A stretch of DNA of 64,000 bases from Roseateles sp049532965 (GCF_049532965.1 NZ_CP186694.1:3534001-3598000); one strand, 5' to 3'; counted from the stretch's first letter, positions 36,134-45,427 are shown. A program made the numbers and translations. Notes: a model not told the origin generated them from the letters alone.

Positions 36134-38050
36134 ATGAGCGACCGCGTCCCCACCCGGGCCGAGATCATCGAGCGCATCCGCGCGTCCTCGAAGGAGGCGG
36201 TGATCCTCGAGGAGATGCAGCGCCTGGGCTTCTGGCCCGCTGGCGACGGCAAACCCACCCTCGAGGCCGCGCTGATCCAGCGCGAGGTCGAACTCCTGCG
36301 CGCGCTGGACGAAGTCCAGGCCAGGCTGCGGCTGCAGAGCGATCCCCAGGCGGCGCTGAAGGCGATGCGCGAGGAACGCATGGCGCAGTCCCGCGCCCGC
36401 CGCGAGGCCACCGCGCAGGCGCGCGAGCAGCGCCGCCATGAGCGCGCGCTGCGCTGGCACGAGGCGCGCAAGACCGATGCGGGCTACCTGGGCGCGGGCG
36501 TGTCGGGCGGGTTGCGTGCGCCGGCACCGCAGGCGCCGGCACGCGCGCTCGCCGACGGATTGCCCGCGCTGGCCGGCCCGCTCGAGCTGGCGCGCGCCAT
36601 GGGACTGACGCTGCCGGAACTGAAGTTCCTCTGCTTCCATCGCGAGGTCGCGCGCACGACGCATTACCGCCGCTTCCTGCTGCCGAAGAAGACCGGCGGC
36701 CAGCGCACCATCTCGGCGCCGATGCCGCGCCTCAAGCGGGCACAGTACTGGGTGCTCGACCATGTGCTGGCCAAGGTGTCGTGCCATCCGGCAGCGCACG
36801 GCTTCCTGCCCGGGCGCAGCATCGTCACCAATGCCGCGCCGCACGCCGGCCACGAGGTGGTGATCAACCTCGACATCCAGGACTTCTTCCCGACCATCAC
36901 CTTCCCGCGCATCAAGGGCGTGTTCCGGGGACTGGGCTACGACGAACGCGTCGCGACGATGCTCGCGCTGTTGTGCAGCGAGAACCCGTGCGATGAACTG
37001 GAGGTCGACGGCGAGCGCTTCTTCGTCGGCGGCAAGGGCCGTGATCGTGTGTTGCCGCAAGGCGCGCCGACCAGCCCCATGCTGACCAACGTGCTGTGCC
37101 GCAAGATGGATCGCCGGCTGCAGGGGCTCGCCGACAAGCTGGGCTTCGTCTACACACGGTATGCGGACGACCTTACTTTCTCGGCCTCGGGTGACGGGGC
37201 CGGCAAGGTGGGCACGCTGCTGCGCCAGGTGCGCCATGTACTGAAGGACGAAGGATTCACGCCGCATCCGGACAAGCAGCGCGTGATGCGCGCGGGTGCC
37301 CGTCAGGAGGTGACCGGCGTCGTCGTGAACGACAAGCCGTCCGTGTCGCGCGAGGAGCGCCGCAAGCTCCGCGCCGCGCTCCACCGGGCTTCGCAGGCGG
37401 GCGTGGAGGCGGCCACCTGGCACGGCCAGCCGGCGACGCGCGAGGTGCTGGTCGGCTATGGCCGCTTCGTCGCGATGGTCGACCGGCAGCAAGGCGCCCC
37501 GCTGCTGAAGCAGGCGCTGGCGTTGCCCGGCGGATCGGCGAAGAAGCGCTCCGCCTTCGGTGCGTTGTTCCGGCAGAAGGCGTCGGCGGGCGAAGCGCCA
37601 CCGCTGGCGCGCGGCGCGTGGTGGCAACCCGCCGAGCGTCCGGAGCCGGTGCTGTCACTGACCGCCGGCCAGATCAAGGCAAAGCGCCAGGAGCGCCTCA
37701 ACGCGGAGCGCGCCGAGCGTCGCGGCGGTGCGGCGCCCAAGCCGTCCCAGCACGAGCAACGCCGCCTGGCGCAGGAGCAGCGCCAGGCCGAGTACGAGGC
37801 GGGTCGCCCGCCGGGAGCGGCGTTCGGGCGGGGCCGTGCCGGCCTCGGTCCGCGCCCTTGGGGGCTGTACGTGGCGCAGTTCCTGCTGCTGACCTTGCTG
37901 ACCGCGCTGGCGGGCGCGCCGGCCGCCTTCTTCGGCGGGCTGATTCACCTGGGTGTCCGCATCAGGGCGCGCGAACGCGGCTGGATGCAGTTCTGGATCG
38001 TGCTGTGCGTGCTGGTGTTGATCAGCAGTTGGGTCAGTTCACGCCGGTGA
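36134..38050 (+). CDS. Retron reverse transcriptase with N-terminal helical extension and two C-terminal membrane segments
   Basis: A 638-aa protein; GGAGG precedes ATG 36134. The RT core (about 175-460) has the retron-specific NAxxH (NAAPH, 233-237), motif A LDIQDFF (246-252), QGAPTSP (309-315), the catalytic YADD (343-346) and the VTG triplet (393-395). Retron RTs usually have 300-400 residues, so both ends are extended. Residues 1-130 are a helical, Arg/Glu/Ala-rich, probably coiled-coil part. Residues 470-575 are a basic linker. Two hydrophobic helices lie at about 578-607 and 619-635. The enzyme should copy the msd of the RNA just upstream to make msDNA; the tail suggests membrane attachment. 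Confidence 0.93.
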   Translation: MSDRVPTRAEIIERIRASSKEAVILEEMQRLGFWPAGDGKPTLEAALIQREVELLRALDEVQARLRLQSDPQAALKAMREERMAQSRARREATAQAREQRRHERALRWHEARKTDAGYLGAGVSGGLRAPAPQAPARALADGLPALAGPLELARAMGLTLPELKFLCFHREVARTTHYRRFLLPKKTGGQRTISAPMPRLKRAQYWVLDHVLAKVSCHPAAHGFLPGRSIVTNAAPHAGHEVVINLDIQDFFPTITFPRIKGVFRGLGYDERVATMLALLCSENPCDELEVDGERFFVGGKGRDRVLPQGAPTSPMLTNVLCRKMDRRLQGLADKLGFVYTRYADDLTFSASGDGAGKVGTLLRQVRHVLKDEGFTPHPDKQRVMRAGARQEVTGVVVNDKPSVSREERRKLRAALHRASQAGVEAATWHGQPATREVLVGYGRFVAMVDRQQGAPLLKQALALPGGSAKKRSAFGALFRQKASAGEAPPLARGAWWQPAERPEPVLSLTAGQIKAKRQERLNAERAERRGGAAPKPSQHEQRRLAQEQRQAEYEAGRPPGAAFGRGRAGLGPRPWGLYVAQFLLLTLLTALAGAPAAFFGGLIHLGVRIRARERGWMQFWIVLCVLVLISSWVSSRR

Positions 38051-38118
38051 GCCGATGCATGACCCGATGCATCAGCCGACAAGCCGGTCGGTGAGCCGGC
38101 GCGCGTGACGCGCCGCGC

Positions 38119-38781
38119 TCACAGCACCGCGTACCGTCCCGGCTTGTGGTTGATCGCGATGAACAGGTTCATCACCACGGCGGCCAGCACCGAGTAGGCG
38201 ACCCGCTGCGGATCGACCACGGTCAGCGCCAGCAGCACGATGGCGCAGTCCAGGGCCATCTGCACCTTGCCGGCGCGCCAGCCCTTGGCCTTCTGCAGGT
38301 AGAGCGACACGATGGTGGCGCCGCCCAGGCTCGCGCGGTGGCGCGCCAGGAACAGGCACCCGGAGCCGAGCAGCGCGCCGCCGAGGATGGCCGCATAGAT
38401 GGGGTGGATGCGATCGATCGCGAAGAGCTTCGGTGAGAACTCGGTCATCACCGACAGCGACGCGATCGACACGAAGGTCTTCAGCGTGAACTCACGGCCC
38501 ATGCGCGTCCACGCGAACCAGTAGAACGGCAGGTTGATCAGGAAGAACAGCTTGCCCAGGCTGATGCCGGTGGCGTAATGCAGCACGAAGGCCGCGCCGG
38601 CCGTGCCTCCCGTCAGCAGCCCGACCTGCGCGAACAGGATCAAGGCCAGCGACACGAACAGCGTCCCGGTGAAGATCGCCTGCGCGTCCTCGAACGGCGT
38701 GTGCGAACGGATCGCCAGATCGGCGAGAGCCTCCGTTGCGGGCGGGGAAGTGTCGGTGGTGGGCGCGCTCATCCCGGGCAT
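38119..38781 (-). CDS. YitT family membrane protein
   Basis: A 220-aa protein with five to six membrane helices and typical YitT blocks (VGLLTGGTAGAAFVLHYATG, FYWFAWTRMGREFTLKTF, GGALLGSGCL). The function of the family is unknown; transport is often suggested. Start 38781 or the ATG three codons later. Convergent with the retron RT, with 68 bases between stops holding a short GGCGCGC hairpin but no T-tract. Confidence 0.88.
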   Translation of the reverse strand: MPGMSAPTTDTSPPATEALADLAIRSHTPFEDAQAIFTGTLFVSLALILFAQVGLLTGGTAGAAFVLHYATGISLGKLFFLINLPFYWFAWTRMGREFTLKTFVSIASLSVMTEFSPKLFAIDRIHPIYAAILGGALLGSGCLFLARHRASLGGATIVSLYLQKAKGWRAGKVQMALDCAIVLLALTVVDPQRVAYSVLAAVVMNLFIAINHKPGRYAVL

Positions 38782-38811
38782 GAAGCAGAAGTCATGCCCG
38801 GGAGTGTCGCA

Positions 38812-39840
38812 TCAGCGCCCTTGCGCCTTCAGCCTGGCGTCGAGCCGCGGGAACACACGCCGCGCGTTGCCCTCGTAGACCAGGTGTCGGTCCTCGGCGG
38901 ACAGGTGCGGCGTGGCCTCGATGTAGCGCTTGGTGTCGTCGTAGTAGTGCCCGGTCTGCGGGTCGATGCCGCGCACCGCGCCGATCATCTCGGACGCGAA
39001 CAGCACGTTCTTCACAGGAATCACCTGGGCCAGCAGGTCGATGCCGGGCTGGTGATAGACGCAGGTGTCGAAGAACACGTTGTTCAGCAGATGCTCGTCG
39101 AGCAGCGGCTTCTTCAGCTCCTGCGCCAGGCCGCGGAAGCGGCCCCAGTGGTAAGGCACTGCGCCGCCGCCGTGCGGGATCAGGAACTTGAGGGTGGGAA
39201 AGTCCTTGAACAGGTCGCCGGTCAGGCACTGCATGAAGGCGGTGGTGTCGGCGTTCAGGTAGTGGGCGCCGGTGGTGTGGAAGCAGGCGTTGCAGCTGGT
39301 GCTCACGTGGATCATCGCGGGGATGTCCAGCTCGACCATCTTCTCGTAGAGCGGGTACCAGTGGCGGTCGGTCAGCGGCGGGCTGGTCCAATGGCCGCCC
39401 GACGGATCGGGGTTCAGGTTGATGCCGACGAAGCCGTAGTCCTTGACGCACTTCTCCAGCTCCGGAATGCAGGACGCGGGATCGACGCCGGGGCTCTGCG
39501 GCAGCATCGCCGCGCCGGCGAAGTGATCGGGAAACATCGCCGCGACGCGGGCGCAGAGTTCGTTGCAGATGGCCGCCCAGGTCGACGAGGTCTGGAAGTC
39601 GCCGATGTGATGGGCCATGAAGCTGGCGCGCGGACTGAAGATGGTCAGGTCCGAGCCGCGCTCCTTCATCTTCTTGAGCTGGTTGGTCTCGATCGACTCG
39701 CGCAGTTCGTCGTCGGAGATCTTCAGGTCGCCGGGCTTCGGCGCCTTGGCCGGGTCGGCGAGGCCAGCGATCTGCAGGTCGCGCCAGGCGCCCAGCGCCG
39801 CCGGGGCCGTCGTGTAGTGTCCGTGGACGTCGATGATCAT
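38812..39840 (-). CDS. ligJ: 4-oxalomesaconate hydratase LigJ-like amidohydrolase
   Basis: A 342-aa amidohydrolase-fold protein that matches LigJ along its length: MIIDVHGHYT, SDDELRESIETNQ, DLTIFSPRASFMAHHIGD, GFVGINLNPDPSGGHW, PAMIHVSTSCN, FLIPHGGGAVPYHWGRF and FASEMIGAVRGIDP. LigJ hydrates 4-oxalomesaconate in the protocatechuate 4,5-cleavage (lignin and gallate) pathway. The N-terminal HxH (HGH) and the later His residues are the metal ligands. ATG 39840 is the family start. No other gene of the pathway is in the window. Confidence 0.88.
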   Translation of the reverse strand: MIIDVHGHYTTAPAALGAWRDLQIAGLADPAKAPKPGDLKISDDELRESIETNQLKKMKERGSDLTIFSPRASFMAHHIGDFQTSSTWAAICNELCARVAAMFPDHFAGAAMLPQSPGVDPASCIPELEKCVKDYGFVGINLNPDPSGGHWTSPPLTDRHWYPLYEKMVELDIPAMIHVSTSCNACFHTTGAHYLNADTTAFMQCLTGDLFKDFPTLKFLIPHGGGAVPYHWGRFRGLAQELKKPLLDEHLLNNVFFDTCVYHQPGIDLLAQVIPVKNVLFASEMIGAVRGIDPQTGHYYDDTKRYIEATPHLSAEDRHLVYEGNARRVFPRLDARLKAQGR

Positions 39841-40164
39841 GCGGGTCTCTTTCGATGTTGTCCGGGTGCCGGTTCGGGGTCGCGTCCGTGACCACCGGGT
39901 GCTGTTGCGCACGTTCGGGACCGACCCGGGGGCACGGCCCCGCGGAGGGCGCCTTCGGCGGATTGTCGAGACCGGCATCCTGCCGTCCAAGGTATGGCGG
40001 GGACTAGCTGCTATTCAGTTTCGGCATGGGCCGCAGGGTGGCGGTGGGCGCCTCGACGGCCCGGGGGCGCGCCGCCTGAGGGGTCGAATTCCACGATGCG
40101 TTAAGCTCCCGCGCCCGCCGCAGCGGCCGGGCCATGGGTTCAAGCGGGACGCAGTCGAAGGGAA
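39841..40164. other. Intergenic region between ligJ and the flavoprotein gene
   Basis: 324 bases between two divergent genes; no gene seen. It should carry both promoters. No operator palindrome stands out. Confidence 0.35.
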
Positions 40165-41358
40165 GTGGTGGTGCAGGACGTACAGGACACCGATGTCGTG
40201 ATCATTGGCGCGGGGGCGGCGGGGCTGATGTGCGCCTTCATGGCGGCGCAGCGGGGCCGGCGGGTGCTGCTGCTGGATCACGCCAACAAGGCGGGCAAGA
40301 AGATCCTCATGTCCGGCGGCGGCAACTGCAACTTCACCAACCTGTACACGGAGCCGGCCAACTTCCTGTCGCAGAACCCGCACTTCTGCAAGTCGGCGCT
40401 GGCCCGCTACACGCAGTGGGACTTCATCGCACTGGTCAACAAGCACAACATCCCGCACCACGAGAAGAAGCTGGGGCAGCTGTTCTGCGACAACAAGTCG
40501 ATCGACATCCTGCGGATGCTGCTCGCCGAGTGCGATGCGGTCGGTGTGCGGCCGATGCTCGAGACCACGGTGGAACAGATCGAGAAGGTCGAGGGCGGCT
40601 ACGCGCTGACCACCTCCGCGGGCCCGATGCGTTGCGCGTCGCTGGTGATCGCCACGGGCGGCTTGTCGATTCCTTCGATGGGCGCGACGGGCTTCGGATA
40701 TCAGGTGGCGAAGCAGTTCGGCCACCACGTGCTGCCCACGCGGGCGGGGCTCGTGCCGTTCACGATCACCGACCAGCTCAAGGACTTCTGCAACGAGCTC
40801 AGCGGCACCTCGGTCGATTGCGTGGTCAGCTGCAACGGCAAGAGCTTCCGCGAGAACATCCTGTTCACGCACCGCGGGCTGAGCGGGCCGGCGATTCTCC
40901 AGATCTCGTCGTACTGGCTGCCTGGCCAGGCGGTCGAGATCAACCTGCTGCCCGACCTCGACGTCCCGGGCTGGCTGGCCCGCCAGCGCAACGACCGGCC
41001 CAATGCGGAGCTCAAGACGCTGCTGGCCGAGCTCTTCACGAAGAAGATGGCGGGGCTGATCGGGGAGCAGTGGTTCGTGTCGAAGCCGATCAAGCAGTAC
41101 ACGCACGCGGAGCTAGAGCAGATCGCGGAGCGCTTGACCGCATGGCAGGTGGTGCCGGCAGGGACCGAGGGCTACCGGACGGCCGAGGTGACGCTGGGCG
41201 GCGTCGACACCAAGGAGGTGTCGTCCAAGACCATGGAATCGCTGAAGTCGCCCGGGCTGTACTTCATCGGCGAGGTGCTCGATGTGACGGGGCACCTGGG
41301 GGGATTCAACTTCCAGTGGGCGTGGGCGTCGGCGCATGCGGCGGCGCAGTATGTTTGA
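40165..41358 (+). CDS. HI0933/BaiN-like FAD-dependent oxidoreductase
   Basis: A 397-aa flavoprotein. The dinucleotide-binding fold DVVIIGAGAAGLMCAFMAA starts at residue 9; then come GKKILMSGGGNCNFTN, LVIATGGLSIPSMGATGFGY and the C-terminal FIGEVLDVTGHLGGFNFQWAW, all typical of this family. The E. coli member is YhiN; the reaction is not well defined. Three GTG codons in a row (40165, 40168, 40171) follow GAAGGGAA, so the exact start is uncertain by two codons. Confidence 0.92.
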   Translation: MVVQDVQDTDVVIIGAGAAGLMCAFMAAQRGRRVLLLDHANKAGKKILMSGGGNCNFTNLYTEPANFLSQNPHFCKSALARYTQWDFIALVNKHNIPHHEKKLGQLFCDNKSIDILRMLLAECDAVGVRPMLETTVEQIEKVEGGYALTTSAGPMRCASLVIATGGLSIPSMGATGFGYQVAKQFGHHVLPTRAGLVPFTITDQLKDFCNELSGTSVDCVVSCNGKSFRENILFTHRGLSGPAILQISSYWLPGQAVEINLLPDLDVPGWLARQRNDRPNAELKTLLAELFTKKMAGLIGEQWFVSKPIKQYTHAELEQIAERLTAWQVVPAGTEGYRTAEVTLGGVDTKEVSSKTMESLKSPGLYFIGEVLDVTGHLGGFNFQWAWASAHAAAQYV

Positions 41359-41769
41359 GCGCTCGGCCCATAGGCCGGGACCTCAAGGACTTCATCGGTC
41401 AACGCCAGAGCGACCGGCGCCGGGTGTCGTTCCTGACGATCCTCAAAGCAACAAGCGCCGGGAAGAAAGTGAAAGCTTGATCGGCCACGCTCTGCCGGAA
41501 AGACAGACGGCCCCCGAAGGGGCCGCCGCGTTGCGGGGTTCTCTATCGCGGCGGACCGCGAACTCCCATTCCAGCTGGGACCCGATGACTCGGGCGGCAC
41601 TACCTTTTTCACCCCACCTCATGTAGATCTTGAGGCGCGAAGTCTAGTGCCATGGAGGCGACCAAGCAAGGTGTCCATCCGACAACTCCACCCGGCCTCG
41701 AGAATGACGAATAGCCAGCGCCCCTCCCTCCCGTTCCAATCGACGCTTCGTCGACCAGGGAGATCTCAC
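41359..41769. other. Gap with hairpins after the flavoprotein gene
   Basis: 411 bases without a supported gene. It holds a strong hairpin GGCCCC-CGAA-GGGGCC (41509-41524) and a perfect CCCGA-TGAC-TCGGG hairpin (41581-41594) with a T5 run at 41605-41609. The first may end the flavoprotein transcript without a T-tract. GGGAG (41758-41762) is the ribosome site of the next gene. Confidence 0.4.
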
Positions 41770-43623
41770 ATGACCAAGACGATCCGGATCGCCGCCCAGG
41801 CCGCGATCCTCGGCCTGCTGGCCGGCGCGCCCGCAATGAGCGCCCTTGCCGCGAGCACGCCCACCGCGCCCACCTCGACCCTCAAGACCACGCCGCGCGC
41901 CGCGGACTTCGACACCTGGGCCGAGCGCGTCGCCGCCGAGCGCGTGCGACTCCATCCCGAACACGCCACGCGCACGCAGTACTTCGACGGCGACCTGCAA
42001 GCGCGGCTCGACGGACAGTGGGATTCGCTCGCTCGGGATGCGGAACTGGCCGGGATTGCCCGCGACAAGCAGGCGCTCGCCGAGCTCGCGCGCTTCAAGC
42101 GGGAGACGCTGACGCCGACCCAACGCGTGTCCGCGGCGCTGATGGCATGGACGCTCGGCCAGAACGTCGCCGAGGCCGAGTTCATCGACCATCCCTACGT
42201 CTTCGAGCACATGTCCGGCGTCCACGTCGGACCGGTCACCTTCCTTGTGCAGGAGCACCCGATGCGCAACGCGCGCGACGTGGCCAGCTACCTCAAACGC
42301 ATGGAAGGCCTGGCCGCGCTGATGGACCAGGGCATCGCCCGCGCTCGCGCCGCGCAGGCCAAGGGCATCCTGATGCCACGCTTCATCACCGCCACGACCA
42401 TCGGCCAGATCGAGAAGTTCGTGAGCGCGCCGCCAGCGAGCAATCCGCTGGTGCTCTCGCTGTCCCAGCGCATGAGCACCCTGCCCGACATGGACGATGC
42501 CGCCCGGCAGCGCGCCCGCGCGAAGGCCGAAGCGATCGCGGCCAGGTCGGTGATCCCCGCCTGGAAGCGTGGCCTCGCGCTGATGCGCGCGCAATTGCCG
42601 TTGACGACCAACGATGCCGGCGTCTGGCGTCTGCCCGACGGCGACAGGTTCTACGCCGCCCGCCTGCGTGCCAACACGACGACCGACCTCACCCCCGCCG
42701 AGATCCACGCGATCGGCCTCAAGCAGGTCGCGCGCATCGAGGCCGAGATGGACGGCCTGCTGCGCCAGCTTGGCTACACCGAAGGCACCATCGAGCAGCG
42801 CTACCGCAAGATGGACGCGGACCGGCAGCCCCAGGACGCCGCGCCGCAGGTCCTGCTGCTGGACCGCTACACGAGCTACCTGCGCGATGCCGAGGCGCGC
42901 GCCAGGTTGCTGTTCGACGTGATGCCCAAGGCGCCGGTCGAGGTCCGCCGGGAGCCGGCGCTGACCGAGCCGACCGCTGCCGCCCACTACACGACGCCCG
43001 CGCCCGACGGCTCCCAGCCCGGCGTGTTCTGGGCCCCGTTGCCCGGGCCGACCTACGACATCGCGGACATGCGCACGCTGGTCCATCACGAGGCTATCCC
43101 CGGCCATCACTTCCAGCTCGCGATCCAGATGGAAGCGAAGGACCTGCCCTATTACCGCCGCCGCTATGCCTTCGCCGCGGGCTCGGCCTACGTCGAAGGC
43201 TGGGCGCTGTATGCCGAGCAACTGGCCGTCGAGAATGGCTGGTACGAGGGCGATCCGGTGGGCCACCTCGGCCAGCTGTATGGCGCGCTGTTCCGTGCGC
43301 GGCGACTGGTCGTCGACACCGGCCTGCACGCGATGAAGTGGACGCGCCAGCAAGCGATCGACTACGGCATCACGCCGCAGGAGGTCGATCGCTATGTGAC
43401 CTGGCCCGGCCAGGCCTGTGCCTACATGCTGGGCCGACTGCGCATCGAAGCGCTGCGCGAGAAAGCCCGTCAGCAACTCGGCGACCGCTTCGACATCAAG
43501 CAATTCCACAACGTGGTGCTGCTGACCGGCGATGTGCCGCTCAAGGTGCTGGAGCAAGTGGTCGACGAATGGGTCGGCAGCCAACGCGGAACGGGCACGG
43601 CGTCAGCGACTGCGTCGCCCTGA
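41770..43623 (+). CDS. Exported DUF885 metallopeptidase-like protein
   Basis: A 617-aa protein with a signal peptide (residues 1-27, cleavage near ALAAS) and a DUF885 domain over the rest. The probable zinc site HHEAIPGHHFQ is followed by AYVEGWALYAEQLA and PGQACAYMLGRLRI, as in this family. DUF885 proteins are thought to be periplasmic dipeptidases or aminopeptidases; the substrate is unknown. GGGAG precedes the ATG. Confidence 0.9.
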   Translation: MTKTIRIAAQAAILGLLAGAPAMSALAASTPTAPTSTLKTTPRAADFDTWAERVAAERVRLHPEHATRTQYFDGDLQARLDGQWDSLARDAELAGIARDKQALAELARFKRETLTPTQRVSAALMAWTLGQNVAEAEFIDHPYVFEHMSGVHVGPVTFLVQEHPMRNARDVASYLKRMEGLAALMDQGIARARAAQAKGILMPRFITATTIGQIEKFVSAPPASNPLVLSLSQRMSTLPDMDDAARQRARAKAEAIAARSVIPAWKRGLALMRAQLPLTTNDAGVWRLPDGDRFYAARLRANTTTDLTPAEIHAIGLKQVARIEAEMDGLLRQLGYTEGTIEQRYRKMDADRQPQDAAPQVLLLDRYTSYLRDAEARARLLFDVMPKAPVEVRREPALTEPTAAAHYTTPAPDGSQPGVFWAPLPGPTYDIADMRTLVHHEAIPGHHFQLAIQMEAKDLPYYRRRYAFAAGSAYVEGWALYAEQLAVENGWYEGDPVGHLGQLYGALFRARRLVVDTGLHAMKWTRQQAIDYGITPQEVDRYVTWPGQACAYMLGRLRIEALREKARQQLGDRFDIKQFHNVVLLTGDVPLKVLEQVVDEWVGSQRGTGTASATASP

Positions 43624-43674
43624 GGAGCTCCGGCCGAGGCTTCCCTCCGCCCGCCGGCGCGGGGAGACGGCCGA

Positions 43675-43800
43675 CTAGGCGATGGCCGGCTCGATGGTCG
43701 AGGGGCGGGTCCCGACGAGCGGCGCATGACGCGCCATCAGCTCCTCGATCCAGTCGATGAAGACCCGCATCGAGACGGCCTGACTCGGCGTCGTCACACG
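43675..43800 (-). pseudogene. C-terminal remnant of a LysR-type regulator
   Basis: The last 40 or so codons of a minus-strand frame read TPSQAVSMRVFIDWIEELMA and end at 43675. This looks like the C-terminal tail of LysR regulators. Upstream the frame runs only as a shadow through the erythromycin-esterase gene, so the rest of the regulator is gone. Probably a remnant of a deletion. Confidence 0.45.
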
Positions 43801-45125
43801 CCGGCCGGATAGGTCTCGGGCAACTCGGCCTCGTCCCATTCGGCGCTGCGCTCGAGCGGTTCCACCGCGCGCGTCGTGTCGATGTGGATCAGCGCGTCGA
43901 ACTGCTCCGGCAGGCTCGCGAAGAAGTAGTGGCTTTGCCGCTCGGTTTCCGGCCGGTAGATCACCCCGATCGCGCGCTCCAGCCGCGACTCCCGGAGCGC
44001 GTCGGCCTGCGTGCCGCCGCGCAGCGGCAGCAGGAAGCGCTCGATCCCGGTCGCGTGCATGACGTGCTCGTAGCTGTCGGCCCGGGACGGCCGCACCGTC
44101 TTGCGCTCCGCCGGGCTGCCCCAGTCGCTGGCGGCCGTCACGCTGCCGGCATGGGTCGTGAAGCCGATCGATACGGCGTCGCCACCGTGGCGCTCGCGGA
44201 CCAGTTGGCCGAGATTGAGCTCCCCGCGCTGGCCCATGTGGGTCGCACGCGCGTCCCCGAGGTGCGAGTTGTGCGCCCACACCACGATCCGCGGCGATTG
44301 CCCGCCGCGTTCGAGGTGCCGGTCGATGGCGTCGAGCATCTGCATCATGTGCTCGTCGCGCAGGTTCCATGACGACACGTCGCTGAGATACATCGAGCGG
44401 TAGTACTGCTCCGCGTTCCTGACCAGGCGGGCGTTCTGCACGGCGTCGAAGGCGGCCTCCGCATCCGGCGTCTCCGCCTCGTCGATCCCGGCACTGCGGC
44501 GGCGCAACTCGACCAATGTCGCCAGGACGTCCTGCTCGCAATCCTCGAGGCCCTGCAGCCCCGTGAGCAGGCCGTAGACCTGGCTGTCCTCGCCGAAGCG
44601 GTCGAAGCACGCATATCGCTCACGCGCACGCCGCGCCGCGGCGGGGTCGGCGGACTCGAGGTAGCGCCGCACGGCGTTCATCGAGCCATGCAGGCTGTAG
44701 AGGTCCAGTCCGTAGAAGCCGACGCGGCGGTCCGCCGGTTGCCCGTCGTTGTGGGCGCGCAGCCAGTCGATGAAGTCGACGACATCGGCATTCCGCCACA
44801 TCCATGTCGGAAAGCGCTTGAAGCCGGCCAGCGCGTCGACCGCGAAGGCGTCCTCGTCGAGCCCGCGCACGAAGCGGTTGACGCGATAGGCGTCCGGCCA
44901 GTCGCCCTCGATGGCAACGGCGTCAAAGCCCTTGCGGGCGATCAGCCGCTGCGTGATGCGGGCGCGCTCCCGATAGAACTCGTGCGTGCCATGGGACGCC
45001 TCGCCGAGCAGCACGATGCGGGCGTCACCGATGAGATCGAGCACCGCGTGGTGATCGTCGTCCTCGACCAGCGGCACGGCGGCGGCGCGGACGGCCTCCA
45101 CGGTGCGCGCGTCAGGCGCCTTCAT
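43794..45125 (-). CDS. Erythromycin esterase-like family protein
   Basis: A 443-aa protein of the erythromycin-esterase-like superfamily: LLGEASHGTHEFYRERARIT near residue 40, AIEGDWPDAYRVNRF near 75 and VVWAHNSHLGDARATHM near 265, which hold the conserved Glu/His residues. Most members are not resistance enzymes; many sit with stress genes. TGAGG precedes ATG 45125. The 97-aa stress protein gene ends eight bases upstream, so the two are likely one operon. The stop overlaps a LysR remnant. Confidence 0.9.
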   Translation of the reverse strand: MKAPDARTVEAVRAAAVPLVEDDDHHAVLDLIGDARIVLLGEASHGTHEFYRERARITQRLIARKGFDAVAIEGDWPDAYRVNRFVRGLDEDAFAVDALAGFKRFPTWMWRNADVVDFIDWLRAHNDGQPADRRVGFYGLDLYSLHGSMNAVRRYLESADPAAARRARERYACFDRFGEDSQVYGLLTGLQGLEDCEQDVLATLVELRRRSAGIDEAETPDAEAAFDAVQNARLVRNAEQYYRSMYLSDVSSWNLRDEHMMQMLDAIDRHLERGGQSPRIVVWAHNSHLGDARATHMGQRGELNLGQLVRERHGGDAVSIGFTTHAGSVTAASDWGSPAERKTVRPSRADSYEHVMHATGIERFLLPLRGGTQADALRESRLERAIGVIYRPETERQSHYFFASLPEQFDALIHIDTTRAVEPLERSAEWDEAELPETYPAGV

Positions 45126-45133
45126 GATCGGCC

Positions 45134-45427
45134 TCAGCGCTCGCGGCCGCTCTGGTCGCGCTGCGCGCTCTCGGTCGTGTTGCGGCCGCTGTTCTGGCGC
45201 TTGGTCTCGTCGCGCTGGTTGCCCAGGTCCTCGCCTTGCTCGGCTTGTTGGTTGAGGTGGCCTTGCGTGCCGCGCGGCGTGGCCTGCTGCGCGGTGTTGT
45301 CGCCGCGCCCGCCCCCGCTGCCCTGCGCGCCCGTCAGGCCCTGCGACCCTCCCGCGTCCAGCCGGGCTCCGTCTCGCGGTTCGGTGCTCGGATCCGAAGG
45401 CGTGCTCTGCCGATGTTGCTGCGTCAT
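45134..45427 (-). CDS. Small hydrophilic, disordered stress-type protein
   Basis: A 97-aa protein almost free of hydrophobic residues, rich in Gln, Gly, Ser, Arg, Thr and Asp (for example TQQHRQSTPSDPSTEPRDGA). This resembles hydrophilin-like stress proteins; no domain is recognised. ATG 45427 has a very good AGGAG site. First gene of a pair with the erythromycin-esterase-like gene. Confidence 0.7.
   Translation of the reverse strand: MTQQHRQSTPSDPSTEPRDGARLDAGGSQGLTGAQGSGGGRGDNTAQQATPRGTQGHLNQQAEQGEDLGNQRDETKRQNSGRNTTESAQRDQSGRER

Noticed and set aside
34887..36137. A plus-strand frame running through the SWIM gene end and the whole gap to the RT
   Set aside because: Arg/Ala/Pro-rich alternate frame; it ignores the a1/a2 and hairpin structure and has no domain.
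41359..41769. Possible riboswitch or small RNA in the hairpin-rich gap
   Set aside because: Two hairpins are clear, but no conserved riboswitch core or promoter could be recognised, so only the gap is described.
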